Part shown: positions 34,930 to 42,781 of the stretch, one piece after another
How the letters are laid out: each line of letters begins with the position of its first letter
How positions within the stretch are numbered: the first letter of the stretch is position 1
From: an uncultured Caulobacter sp.
GTDB taxonomy: Bacteria; Pseudomonadota; Alphaproteobacteria; Caulobacterales; Caulobacteraceae
DNA length: 64,000 nucleotides
NCBI RefSeq assembly: GCF_947036865.1
Contig: NZ_CAMQSF010000001.1
Coordinates: 124,001 to 188,000 of the forward strand
Reading direction: 5' to 3'
Translations under genes and position numbers: made by a program
Notes under the pieces: model-generated
What the model saw: only the letters and a program-made list of their open reading frames with translations
Told to the model about the DNA's origin: nothing
Database searches by the model: none

Positions 34930-35958
34930 TCACCGCCGGAGCGCGTCCTCCGGAGGGTCCGTGAGCGGCTCGGAGCCTTCCTTGGGCAGGCTCCAGATCG
35001 GCGGTCCCGGCAGCAGCGGCTCGCCCGTCCACTCCCAGTGCCAGGGCTCGTAGACGTAGTTGACGAAGCCGAAGCGGCCGGCGTTGACGACCATCCAGCG
35101 ATACAGCGGCGCCCGCGACATCGCGAGGCGATTGGCGTCGGCCGTCGAGTCGGGACCAAAGCCGGGCGCGGCGTCGATGACGAGATCCACGGCCAGCCCC
35201 GTGCGGTGGGCCGAGCAGATGGTGCGGCGCAGGCCCTGGCAGTTCCTCTGTTCGGCGCAGCGCTGGGCGTCGGCCACGGGCGCGCGGAAGCCGGAGAAGA
35301 TGGTCAGGGACTCGGGACGCGGCAGCACGCCGTCGGCCCGCGCGGCCTGGACCATCCGGCGATAGGCCTCCAGCGCGCCGGGTCGCAGGCGGATGGCCTT
35401 GCCGCCATAGCGCTCCTGGGCGTCGACCTCCACGAGATTGGCCTCCGGCGGCGCGCCGGGGCACATGCCGGCGCGGTTGGCGCGCACGAAGGGCCGCTCC
35501 AGATGCCAGCGGGTCAGCATGGCGGCGAAGCTGGCGGCGTCCAGGGTTCCGCTCGGCGTCAGGCCATGGCCGCCTTGCCAGCGGGCAAGGGCCGAGGCGA
35601 AGCCGTTGCTGGCCGGCGCGCAGGTCGTGCCGATCTCGGCGGCGATGCGCGGGGCGTAGATCTCCCAGCCGGTCTCGGGCTTGCCGAACGGCGACCAGGC
35701 CAGGGTGGAGAGCGAGGCGGCGTTGGCGGCGGCCGCGCCGGGCGGCGCGTCGGTTCCCTCGCAGGCCTCGGGCGCGCCGACGACGGGCGTCGGCCGCGAA
35801 GGCGGATCGATCGAGGCCACGTGCTGGGGCGTCACCTCGGCGACGGCGGCGCGCTCGGTCGGCGGCGCCGAGGACGGCCAGCTCACCCATAGCCACAGGC
35901 CGCCGACCGCCAGCAGCGGCAGGCCGAGACTCCACAACACGCCTCGCACGACCCTCAA
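34930..35958 (-). CDS. VanY-family D-alanyl-D-alanine carboxypeptidase
   Basis: A 342-residue peptidoglycan hydrolase. One N-terminal membrane anchor (VVRGVLWSLGLPLLAVGGLW) is followed by a linker and a LAS-type zinc peptidase domain: LTIFSGFRAPVADAQRCAEQ, the metal motif SAHRTGLAVDLVID (His and Asp ligands) and EPWHWEW (catalytic Glu and third His). It would trim the terminal D-Ala of stem peptides in the periplasm. The TTG at 35958 is chosen because GAGAGG lies six bases upstream. It is divergent from the L,D-transpeptidase lipoprotein, so two cell-wall enzymes share a promoter region. Confidence 0.8.
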   Translation of the reverse strand: MRVVRGVLWSLGLPLLAVGGLWLWVSWPSSAPPTERAAVAEVTPQHVASIDPPSRPTPVVGAPEACEGTDAPPGAAAANAASLSTLAWSPFGKPETGWEIYAPRIAAEIGTTCAPASNGFASALARWQGGHGLTPSGTLDAASFAAMLTRWHLERPFVRANRAGMCPGAPPEANLVEVDAQERYGGKAIRLRPGALEAYRRMVQAARADGVLPRPESLTIFSGFRAPVADAQRCAEQRNCQGLRRTICSAHRTGLAVDLVIDAAPGFGPDSTADANRLAMSRAPLYRWMVVNAGRFGFVNYVYEPWHWEWTGEPLLPGPPIWSLPKEGSEPLTDPPEDALRR

Positions 35959-36033
35959 GCCGATCCTCTCTCGCGGGGGAACTTCGCCATGGCTCAAGGC
36001 TTGAGACTGCCAGTCGTTCCGTCTGGAGTCCGC

Positions 36034-37122
36034 ATGACCGGTCAAGTCTCCCGTCTCGCCCTGCTCGCCGTGCTGGCCCTGGCGGCCTGCGACGGTCGTC
36101 CGTCGTCGAAGTCCGAACCGGGCAAGACCGTCCAGAAGACCGCGCCCGCTCCGCCGCCGACCGTCCCCGCCCCACCGGCCGCGACGCCGGCCTCGCCGCT
36201 GGCCCAGGCCGTCAACACCGCGCGCTTCGATCCGGCCGCCACCGATCCCGACAGCCGCCGCAACCTGCTGATCCGCGTGCAGGCCCTGCTGGACCGCGCG
36301 CACGTCTCGCCCGGCGTCATCGACGGCCGCGACGGAACGAACCTGAGGCTGGCGATCCAGGCCTATCAGACCGCGCGCGGCCAGGCCGCCGACGGCGAGG
36401 TCAGCCAGGCCCTGGTCGAGACGCTGACGGCCGGCGACGCCGGGCCGGCGCTGGTCGCCTACCGGATCACGCCGCAGGACGTGGCTGGTCCCTTCTCGCC
36501 GCCGCTGCCCAAGGACGATTACGAGGCGATGGCCGCCCTGCCGGCGATGGACTACACGAGCCCGCTGGAGATGCTGGCCGAGCGCTTCCACATGGACGAG
36601 GCCTTGCTGCAGGCGCTCAATCCGGGCGCGGATTTCGGCGCGGCGGGAACGACCATCATGGTGGTCGCCGCCGGCGCCGACACCCTGGACCGCAAGGTCC
36701 AGCGCATCGAGATCGACAAGAGCCTCGGCCAGGTTCGCGCCTTCGACGCCGAGGGCGTCCAGCTGGCGGTCTATCCCGCCACCGTGGGCAGCACCGAACG
36801 ACCGGCGCCGACCGGCGAATGGGCGGTGCGCACGCTCGCGCCCCGGCCCAGCTACACCTACGACCCGTCGCGCCTGACCTTCGGCAAGCCCAAGGCCAAG
36901 CTGACCATCAAGCCCGGGCCCAACAACCCGGTGGGCTCCACCTGGATCGATCTGACCAAGGACACCTACGGCATCCACGGCACGCCGGATCCCAAGCTGG
37001 TCAACAAGCGCGCCTCGCACGGCTGCGTGCGCCTGACCAACTGGGACGCCGCCGAGCTGGGCTCGGCGGTGACCAAGGGCGCCAAGGTGGTGTTTCTGGG
37101 AACGGAGGCGCGGGGCGGTTAG
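36034..37122 (+). CDS. L,D-transpeptidase lipoprotein (YkuD family)
   Basis: A 362-residue lipoprotein: signal peptide with lipobox LALAAC (Cys about residue 19), a Pro/Ala-rich linker, a peptidoglycan-binding region (IRVQALLDRAHVSPGVIDGR), a LysM-like strand (MLAERFHMDEALLQALNPGA) and a YkuD domain with GIHGTPDP and SHGCVRL, catalytic Cys331. Such enzymes make 3-3 cross-links or attach proteins to peptidoglycan. The ATG at 36034 gives the lipoprotein signal, and an in-frame ATG at 35989 would disrupt it. An inverted-repeat element follows the stop. Confidence 0.88.
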   Translation: MTGQVSRLALLAVLALAACDGRPSSKSEPGKTVQKTAPAPPPTVPAPPAATPASPLAQAVNTARFDPAATDPDSRRNLLIRVQALLDRAHVSPGVIDGRDGTNLRLAIQAYQTARGQAADGEVSQALVETLTAGDAGPALVAYRITPQDVAGPFSPPLPKDDYEAMAALPAMDYTSPLEMLAERFHMDEALLQALNPGADFGAAGTTIMVVAAGADTLDRKVQRIEIDKSLGQVRAFDAEGVQLAVYPATVGSTERPAPTGEWAVRTLAPRPSYTYDPSRLTFGKPKAKLTIKPGPNNPVGSTWIDLTKDTYGIHGTPDPKLVNKRASHGCVRLTNWDAAELGSAVTKGAKVVFLGTEARGG

Positions 37123-37141
37123 GCTCGCCGCGCCCTTCTTG

Positions 37142-37246
37142 TCATCCCGGAAAGCGCGCGGCGCTTGTCCGGGACCCAGGCGCGCGTGAACGCCGTGCGC
37201 GCCGCCCCTGGGTCCCGGACAGCCTCTCCGAGGCTTCCGGGATGAT
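37142..37246. repeat. Inverted-repeat element (TCATCCCGGAAG type)
   Basis: TCATCCCGGAAAGCGCGCGG and TTGTCCGGGACCCAGG at the left are mirrored by CCTGGGTCCCGGACAG and GAGGCTTCCGGGATGA at the right. It is a palindromic MITE-like element between two convergent genes and ends six bases before the stop of the exported methyltransferase-like gene. Confidence 0.8.
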
Positions 37247-37252
37247 TTTAGA

Positions 37253-38017
37253 TTACTTCGGCTTTCTGAACTTCAGCACGAACTGATCCGTCTTCCCCCG
37301 AATGCTCGGGTCGAAGACGTTGGCCGTGCGCGGGTCGTCCTTGTTGGCCAGCAGCGGGCTCTCGGCTTCCAGCTTGAAGCCGGCGGCCTCGACCTCTTGC
37401 TTGACCTGGGCGACGTCGATGCGGTGCTGCGTGTCGGGCGCGTTCGCCGCGCCGGCGTTGGCGGCGTGATCGACGACCAGGAAGACGCCGCCCGGCTTCA
37501 GCGACTTGAAGATCTCGGCATTGGCCTTGGCGGTCAGGTCGGCCGGGAAGAGCTTCAGGTGCTGATCGTGATAGTTCTGCACCGTCATCACGACATCGAG
37601 GTTGTCGGGCAGGTCCAGGCCGACAAGCGGTCCGTTGAGCGGCTTGACGTTCGGCAGCGCCGCGGCGACCGCCTTCTGGTCCTGGCCGTACTGGGCCTTG
37701 AACTGGATGAACTCGGCGGGCTGGTAGGCGTAGACCACGCCCTTGGGCCCGACGGCGGCGGACAGGATGCGGGTGAAATAGCCGCCGCCCATGATGTAGT
37801 CGACGACGGTGTCGCCCGGCTTGACGCCGGCCAGGGCCAGGATCTCGCCGGGATGCCGGGCCGCGTCGCGCGCGGTGTCCGCCGCCGGTCGCGACGGGTC
37901 AGCCAGGGCCTTCTGGATGGCGGGCGGAACCTCCGCGAGCGCCGCCCCGCCCGCGCCCAGCGCCGTGACCGCCAGAAGACCGGCGGCCAGAGCCGAAACC
38001 CCATGTTTGCGAGCCAT
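37253..38017 (-). CDS. Exported class I methyltransferase-fold protein
   Basis: A 254-residue protein with a Sec signal peptide (ending GGAALAEVPP) in front of a Rossmann methyltransferase fold: LALAGVKPGDTVVDYIMGGG (degenerate motif I, GGGY), VYAYQPAEF, DVVMTVQNYHDQHLK and LKPGGVFLVVDHAANAG (motif IV/VI-like). Proteins of this type are annotated as predicted methyltransferases in proteobacteria. SAM is not known to be available in the periplasm, so the fold may have another role or ligand there. It converges with the transpeptidase gene across a repeat element. Confidence 0.75.
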   Translation of the reverse strand: MARKHGVSALAAGLLAVTALGAGGAALAEVPPAIQKALADPSRPAADTARDAARHPGEILALAGVKPGDTVVDYIMGGGYFTRILSAAVGPKGVVYAYQPAEFIQFKAQYGQDQKAVAAALPNVKPLNGPLVGLDLPDNLDVVMTVQNYHDQHLKLFPADLTAKANAEIFKSLKPGGVFLVVDHAANAGAANAPDTQHRIDVAQVKQEVEAAGFKLEAESPLLANKDDPRTANVFDPSIRGKTDQFVLKFRKPK

Positions 38018-38181
38018 CAGCGCGCCTCCTCCTTGTTGTCCCTCTTACCTACCAGCCCCGGCGCACCGAGCGAACGGCGTTATGATGAAGTTTCGGCAAG
38101 GTTTCGTCGAAACCGGCTCTTCCCACGCCCCGGCGGGCTGCCCATGATCGCGCCAACGAACAAGACGTGTGGGAGGCGTGA

Positions 38182-40284
38182 ATGAAGTGGGTCCTGCGGG
38201 GGATCGGCGGGCTGCTGGCGCTGGTGGTGCTGGCCGCGATCGGGCTGATCTTGATCGATCGGATGAGCCTGCCCGCGGCGCCTTCGCGCCAGGCGTTGCT
38301 GGACAAGGCCAAGCGCTATGACGTCCGCGTCCGTCGCGACGACTGGGGCGTGCCGCACGTGCTGGGCAAGACCGACGCCGACGCCGCCTTCGGCCTGGGC
38401 TACGCCCAGAGCGAAGACGACTTCGGAACCCTGCAGGACGTGGTGCTGGCCACGCGCGGCGTGCTGGCGCGCTCCAAGGGCAAGGACGCCGCTCCGACCG
38501 ACTATGTCACCGCCCTGCTCGACGTCTGGCCGACGACCAACGCCCACTATGCCGAGCTGCCCGCCGAATTGCGGAAGGTGATGGAGGCCTATGCCGACGG
38601 CGTCAGCCTCTACGCCGCCCAGCATCCGGACAAGGTCAAGCCAGGCCTGCTGCCGCTGACCGGCCAGGACATCGAGGCCGGTTTCGTGTTCAAGCAGCCG
38701 TTCTTCTACGGCCTGGACGGCGAGCTGAAGCACCTGACGGCCCCGGGCGCCCCGCCCCCGCCAGCGAAGGGCTCCAACGGTCTCGCGACCGCGCCCTCGC
38801 GCAGCGCCGACGGCGCCACCCGCCTGCTGGTCAATTCGCACCAGCCCTATACCGGGCCGGTCGCCTGGTACGAGGCCGTGGTCGAGAGCGGCGAAGGCTG
38901 GCACGTGGCCGGCGGCTTCTTCCCCGGCTCGCCGTTCATGCTGCACGGCCATAACGCCACGCTGGGCTGGGCCAACACCGTGTCCAAGCCCGACCTCGTC
39001 GACATCTACCGGCTGACGATCAACCCGGCGAACAAGAACCAGTACCGCCTGGACGGCCGGTGGAAGGACTTCGACAAGCGCTATGTCACCCTGCGCGTGA
39101 AGCTCTTCGGTCCCATCGTGCTGCCGGTGCGCAAGGCCGTGCTACGGTCGGTCCACGGGCCGGTGCTGGAGACCAAGCAGGGCGTCTTCGCCATCCGTTA
39201 CGCCGGCATGGGCGAGTGGCGCCAGCCGCTGCAATACTGGCGGCTGAACCATGCCAAGGACATGGCCGAGTGGCGGGCGGCGATCGCCACCCACGCCATT
39301 CCCAGCCTGAACTACGTCTATGCCGACGCCGCCGGGAACATCGGCTTTGTCCACAACGGCCAGTATCCGAACCGCACCGTCGAGGCGAACTGGAAGGGCG
39401 TCCTGCCCGGCGATCGCTCGGACCTGATCTGGCGAGGCTATCGCCCGGTCGAGCAGAGCCCGCAGCTGTGGAATCCCAAGTCGGGCCTGGTGTTCAACTC
39501 CAACAACACGCCTTTCCGGGCCAGCGAGGACGCCGACAACCTCAAGCCCGGCGACTTCCCGGCCTCGATGGGCCTGCAAGACAACATGACCAACCGCGCC
39601 TGGCGCGCGCTGGAGACCTTCGGCGCCGATCACGCGATCACCGACGCCAGCTTCCGGGCGCACAAGTTCGACATCGCCTTCAGCGACCGCTCCGGCGTCA
39701 TGGAGATGGTCCGCGAGGTCACGGCGATCGACCCCAAGGGCGACGCCGATCTCGCCAAGGCTCAGGCGATCCTGCGGGCCTGGGACAAGAAGGCCGACGT
39801 CCATGATCGCGGCGCGGCCCTGGCCGCGCTGATGACCCAGCCGATCCTGTTCGCGCGGAGCAATGGCGATCCCGCCCCCGCGCCGATCGACAGCCTGCGC
39901 GCGGCGATCAAGACGCTGAAGACCCACTTCGGCCGCCTCGATCCGGAATGGGGCGAGGTCAATAGAATCCGCCGGGGTCGCGTCAACCTGCCGATCGACG
40001 GCGCGGCCGACACCTACCGGTCGGTCTGGGGCAAACCGGAGAAGGACGGCACCACCACCGCCGAGGGGGGCGACACCTTCATCATGTTCGTGACGTGGGA
40101 CAAGGCGGGCCAGCTCCGCTCCGAGAGCATCCACCAGTTCGGCTCGGCCACCCTGGACGCGACCTCGCCGCACTATGCCGACCAGACGCCGCTGTTCGTG
40201 GCCATGAGGACCAAGCCCGTGTGGTTCACCGAGGACCAGCTCAAGGGGCACGTCAAGGCCGACTACCGCCCGAGCGAGCGGTGA
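38182..40284 (+). CDS. Penicillin-acylase-family amidohydrolase
   Basis: A 700-residue Ntn hydrolase precursor. An N-terminal hydrophobic segment (GIGGLLALVVLAAIGLILID) exports or anchors it. The alpha-chain region shows RVRRDDWGVPHVLGKTDADA. The autoprocessing site is GSNGLA with Ser198 as new N-terminal nucleophile of the beta chain, followed by LLVNSHQPYTGPVAWYE, HGHNATLGWANT and SLNYVYADAAGNIGF. The family cleaves amides such as N-acyl homoserine lactones, cyclic lipopeptides or beta-lactam side chains. The natural substrate is unknown. GGGAGG precedes the ATG. Confidence 0.85.
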   Translation: MKWVLRGIGGLLALVVLAAIGLILIDRMSLPAAPSRQALLDKAKRYDVRVRRDDWGVPHVLGKTDADAAFGLGYAQSEDDFGTLQDVVLATRGVLARSKGKDAAPTDYVTALLDVWPTTNAHYAELPAELRKVMEAYADGVSLYAAQHPDKVKPGLLPLTGQDIEAGFVFKQPFFYGLDGELKHLTAPGAPPPPAKGSNGLATAPSRSADGATRLLVNSHQPYTGPVAWYEAVVESGEGWHVAGGFFPGSPFMLHGHNATLGWANTVSKPDLVDIYRLTINPANKNQYRLDGRWKDFDKRYVTLRVKLFGPIVLPVRKAVLRSVHGPVLETKQGVFAIRYAGMGEWRQPLQYWRLNHAKDMAEWRAAIATHAIPSLNYVYADAAGNIGFVHNGQYPNRTVEANWKGVLPGDRSDLIWRGYRPVEQSPQLWNPKSGLVFNSNNTPFRASEDADNLKPGDFPASMGLQDNMTNRAWRALETFGADHAITDASFRAHKFDIAFSDRSGVMEMVREVTAIDPKGDADLAKAQAILRAWDKKADVHDRGAALAALMTQPILFARSNGDPAPAPIDSLRAAIKTLKTHFGRLDPEWGEVNRIRRGRVNLPIDGAADTYRSVWGKPEKDGTTTAEGGDTFIMFVTWDKAGQLRSESIHQFGSATLDATSPHYADQTPLFVAMRTKPVWFTEDQLKGHVKADYRPSER

Positions 40285-40306
40285 GCATCCGCAGCTGCGC
40301 CGTTCA

Positions 40307-40330
40307 GCCGCCGTTCAGTTGAACGGCGGC
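40307..40330. terminator. Perfect 10-bp hairpin after the acylase gene
   Basis: GCCGCCGTTC and GAACGGCGGC pair exactly around AGTT. No T-run follows directly (the next T5 is about 25 bases away), so it may be a factor-assisted terminator or an mRNA-stabilising structure before the crystallin-like genes. Confidence 0.4.
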
Positions 40331-40368
40331 TAGCTGGCTCTCGACCAAGCTTTTTGGTGGGGAGACAG

Positions 40369-41010
40369 ATGCGTAAGACCCTCGGCCTGCTGGCCATGTC
40401 GTTCTTCGCCGCGGCCGGCGCCGCCTCGGCCCAGGCGCCCGGCTGGAACGGCCAATACGACGATCCGCCGCGCGGTTCCTACACGCGTTCGTGCCGCGAC
40501 ATCACCGCCTTCAACGGCCAGGTCTGGGCGCGCTGCCAGAACAATCGCGGCGGCTTCGACTGGACCAGCGCCCGGGCGCGGGATTGCGGCGGCCAGGGCC
40601 TGGAGAACGATGATGGCCGCCTGCAGTGCGCGGGCTTCAACCGTCCGCCCGGCGGCGGCTGGGGCGGCGACGGCGGCTATGGCGGCGGACGCCCGGGCGG
40701 CGGCGGCTGGAACGGCGACAACGGTTCCTATGGCGGTCGTCCCGGCGGCGGCGGTCGCGACGGGATCGTGCTGTTCGACGACGCCTACTACCAAGGCCGC
40801 GCCTTCGAGGTGAACGGCGACATCCCCGACCTCGGGGCGGTGCGGTTCAACGATCGCGCCTCGTCGATCCAGGTCGGCCGCGCCGCCAGCCGCTGGGAAA
40901 TCTGCGAACACGCCAACTACCAGGGGCGCTGCAGCCGCCTCGACGCCGACCAAGCCGTTCTACCGCGCGAGTGGAACGATCAGATCAGCTCTATCCGCCG
41001 CGTCCGCTAA
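40369..41010 (+). CDS. Exported CVNH / beta-gamma-crystallin fusion protein
   Basis: A 213-residue secreted protein: signal peptide ending ASAQA, then a cyanovirin-N-like domain (GSYTRSCRDITAFNGQVWAR, ARDCGGQGLENDDGRLQC), a Gly-rich linker, and a beta/gamma-crystallin domain (IVLFDDAYYQGRAFEVNGDI, FNDRASSIQV, WEICEHANYQGRCSRL). CVNH domains bind mannose-rich glycans and crystallin domains often bind calcium, so a surface glycan- or calcium-linked role is plausible. The FNDRASSI and REWNDQISSIRRV stretches match the N/D-x-x-S-S-I calcium motif. GGGGAGACAG gives the ribosome site for the ATG at 40369. Confidence 0.78.
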   Translation: MRKTLGLLAMSFFAAAGAASAQAPGWNGQYDDPPRGSYTRSCRDITAFNGQVWARCQNNRGGFDWTSARARDCGGQGLENDDGRLQCAGFNRPPGGGWGGDGGYGGGRPGGGGWNGDNGSYGGRPGGGGRDGIVLFDDAYYQGRAFEVNGDIPDLGAVRFNDRASSIQVGRAASRWEICEHANYQGRCSRLDADQAVLPREWNDQISSIRRVR

Positions 41011-41021
41011 GGAGACCCGTC

Positions 41022-41453
41022 ATGCGCAAGACCCTCTTGGCCATCACCTGCGGGGCCCTGGCCCTCCTGACCACCACCGCCATGGCCCAGGACCGCTACT
41101 ACGGCCGAGACGACTACTACGGCGATCGCCACGAGCGCCGCGACGATCGTCGGGACGGCGGTCGCTGGGGCGGCCCGTGGGGCGGACCTTGGGGCGGACC
41201 GGGCGGCGGCGGCGTCGTGCTGTTCGAGCACGACGGCTTCCGCGGCGAGGCCCGCGTGCTGCGCGGCGACGCGCCAGACCTGGCGCGGCTGGGCTTCAAC
41301 GACCGCGTCTCCTCGATGCGCATCTCGCGCGGCGTGTGGGAGTTCTGCGAGCACGCCTATTACGAAGGTAAGTGCTGGACCTACGACTACGACATGGCCA
41401 GCCTCCCCAAGAAGCAGAACGACCGCTACAGCTCCGTCCGCCGCGTTCGTTGA
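41022..41453 (+). CDS. Exported beta/gamma-crystallin-like protein
   Basis: A 143-residue protein with signal peptide (MRKTLLAITCGALALLTTTA, cleaved after MAQ), an Arg/Asp-rich then Trp-Gly-Pro-rich linker, and one crystallin domain: VVLFEHDGFRGEARVLRGDA, FNDRVSSMRI, WEFCEHAYYEGKCWTYD and NDRYSSVRRVR. It starts 11 bases after the preceding paralogue, whose C-terminal half it resembles, so the pair arose by duplication with loss or gain of the CVNH domain. The function in Caulobacter is unknown. Confidence 0.75.
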   Translation: MRKTLLAITCGALALLTTTAMAQDRYYGRDDYYGDRHERRDDRRDGGRWGGPWGGPWGGPGGGGVVLFEHDGFRGEARVLRGDAPDLARLGFNDRVSSMRISRGVWEFCEHAYYEGKCWTYDYDMASLPKKQNDRYSSVRRVR

Positions 41454-41533
41454 CCGTCCAAGCCGCGCCGGGCCTTGAAGCTCGGCGCGGCGCACGGTTA
41501 AGGTCCCGCGCTTTCCAAGCTGGAGCTTCTCTG

Positions 41534-41671
41534 ATGCGCAAGATCGTCGTCCTCGCCGCCGCCGCGGCGGCCCTGCTGGTCTCGGCCTGCAACACCATCG
41601 AAGGCGCCGGCCGCGACGTCTCGGCCGCCGGCAAGGCCGTCAGCGGCGCCGCCCGCGACGCCAAGCACTAA
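41534..41671 (+). CDS. Entericidin-like small lipoprotein (45 aa)
   Basis: A 45-residue lipoprotein: MRKIVVLAAAAAALLVSAC with the lipobox VSAC, then NTIEGAGRDVSAAGKAVSGA. This is the pattern of the entericidin EcnA/EcnB family, tiny envelope lipoproteins with an amphipathic helix. In enterobacteria they form a toxin/antidote pair. Here only one copy is seen, so that role should not be assumed. GGAG lies about 8 bases before the ATG. Confidence 0.8.
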   Translation: MRKIVVLAAAAAALLVSACNTIEGAGRDVSAAGKAVSGAARDAKH

Positions 41672-42064
41672 ACGAACGCCTCGGGCGTCCTCCTCGCGCG
41701 CGGCTCGAACGCCGCCGCGCCGTCGAGCGAGGGACGCGCGGTCTGTTCGACTTTCGAGACCGCCTCGACCCACAGGGCGGGGCGCTCTCACGAGGACTAT
41801 TCGTGTTTCGCGTCATCGCGCGGCTTTTGCCGGACCAGAGCAAGTCAACCGCCGATCGGTGAAGCCGCTTCCTGGAAATCGTCAGATATCGGACGCTAGA
41901 GTTCATTAACCAAGACGCGTCCGCCCGCCGATCTGCACCTCGGCGGACCACCGCGACGCCGCCTCTACCTGCAAGAATTGTTCAAAGTCGCCGCTCCACG
42001 ACCTGGACAAAAGGTCGCCGTGCGACGGCAAGTCGCCCTTTTCCCGCCGCGTCCGAAGGTTCAT
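41672..42064. other. Intergenic region without a convincing gene
   Basis: About 390 bases between the entericidin-like gene and the DUF983 gene. Frames on the minus strand are Arg-rich and lack ribosome sites. A lone TTAA and an AT-richer patch near 41890-41915 could be part of a promoter for the DUF983 gene. Nothing else is recognised. Confidence 0.4.
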
Positions 42065-42457
42065 ATGAGCGCCATGTCGGAACGTCAGCCCCCGCCCTCC
42101 ATGTTCACAGGCCTCAAGCGCGGCCTGCTGCACCGCTGCCCCAACTGCGGCGACGGTCGGCTCTATATGCGCTATCTGAAGGTCGACCCCGAGTGCGAGG
42201 CCTGCGGTCACGCGCTGGGCGCCTATCCGGCCGACGACGGCCCGGCCTATTTCACGATCCTGCTGGTCGGCCACCTGGTCGTGGCGCCGCTGCTGTTCTT
42301 CCCTTGGATCTGGCAAGCCTCGCCGGCGATCGTCGCGCCGGTGACCCTGATCCCCCTGGCGCTCCTGACCCTGCTGGCCCTGCCGCGCGTCAAGGGCGCG
42401 GTGATCGGCGCGCTCTGGGCCATCCAGCTGCGCAAGGCCGAGGACACCCCGAGCTAG
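42065..42457 (+). CDS. DUF983 family membrane protein
   Basis: A 130-residue inner-membrane protein. An N-terminal zinc-ribbon-like segment, RCPNCGDGRLYMRYLKVDPE followed by CEACGH, precedes two transmembrane helices (AYFTILLVGHLVVAPLLFFP and IVAPVTLIPLALLTLLALPR). This is the standard DUF983 layout of alphaproteobacteria. The four Cys could bind zinc. Function is unknown, and in some genomes the family neighbours cytochrome oxidase genes, though not here. The start at 42065 is chosen for its fit to the domain. Confidence 0.82.
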   Translation: MSAMSERQPPPSMFTGLKRGLLHRCPNCGDGRLYMRYLKVDPECEACGHALGAYPADDGPAYFTILLVGHLVVAPLLFFPWIWQASPAIVAPVTLIPLALLTLLALPRVKGAVIGALWAIQLRKAEDTPS

Positions 42458-42560
42458 CAAACCTTCGCCGGCGGAACCGACAAGCGGGGCCGCGAATTCC
42501 GAAGGCGTGACCCCAGCGGCGCCGTGGTGGCGAACGCGGGCGAGAGGGAACCTTCGGACC

Positions 42561-42716
42561 ATGCTCGGCACGATCCTCATCATCATCCTGATCCTGGCCC
42601 TGATCGGCGCCCTGCCGACGTGGGGCCACAGCCGCTCGTGGGGCTACTATCCCAGCGGCGGCCTCGGCCTGATCCTGGTGATCATCATCATTCTGGTGCT
42701 GCTCGGCAGGATCTAA
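42561..42716 (+). CDS. DUF3309 small membrane protein (51 aa)
   Basis: A 51-residue protein with two short hydrophobic helices, LGTILIIILILALIGALPTW and LGLILVIIIILVLLGRI, joined by a WGYYPSGG turn. This is the DUF3309 hairpin family, common in proteobacteria and often stress-induced. No biochemical role is known. The ATG is preceded by GGAACC. The next gene starts 65 bases later. Confidence 0.8.
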   Translation: MLGTILIIILILALIGALPTWGHSRSWGYYPSGGLGLILVIIIILVLLGRI

Positions 42717-42781
42717 CGCCCGCCCTTGCCCGCGACGGGCGTTCGCCTAATCTCCCCTTTCGAATGGGAGGGGAGATAACC

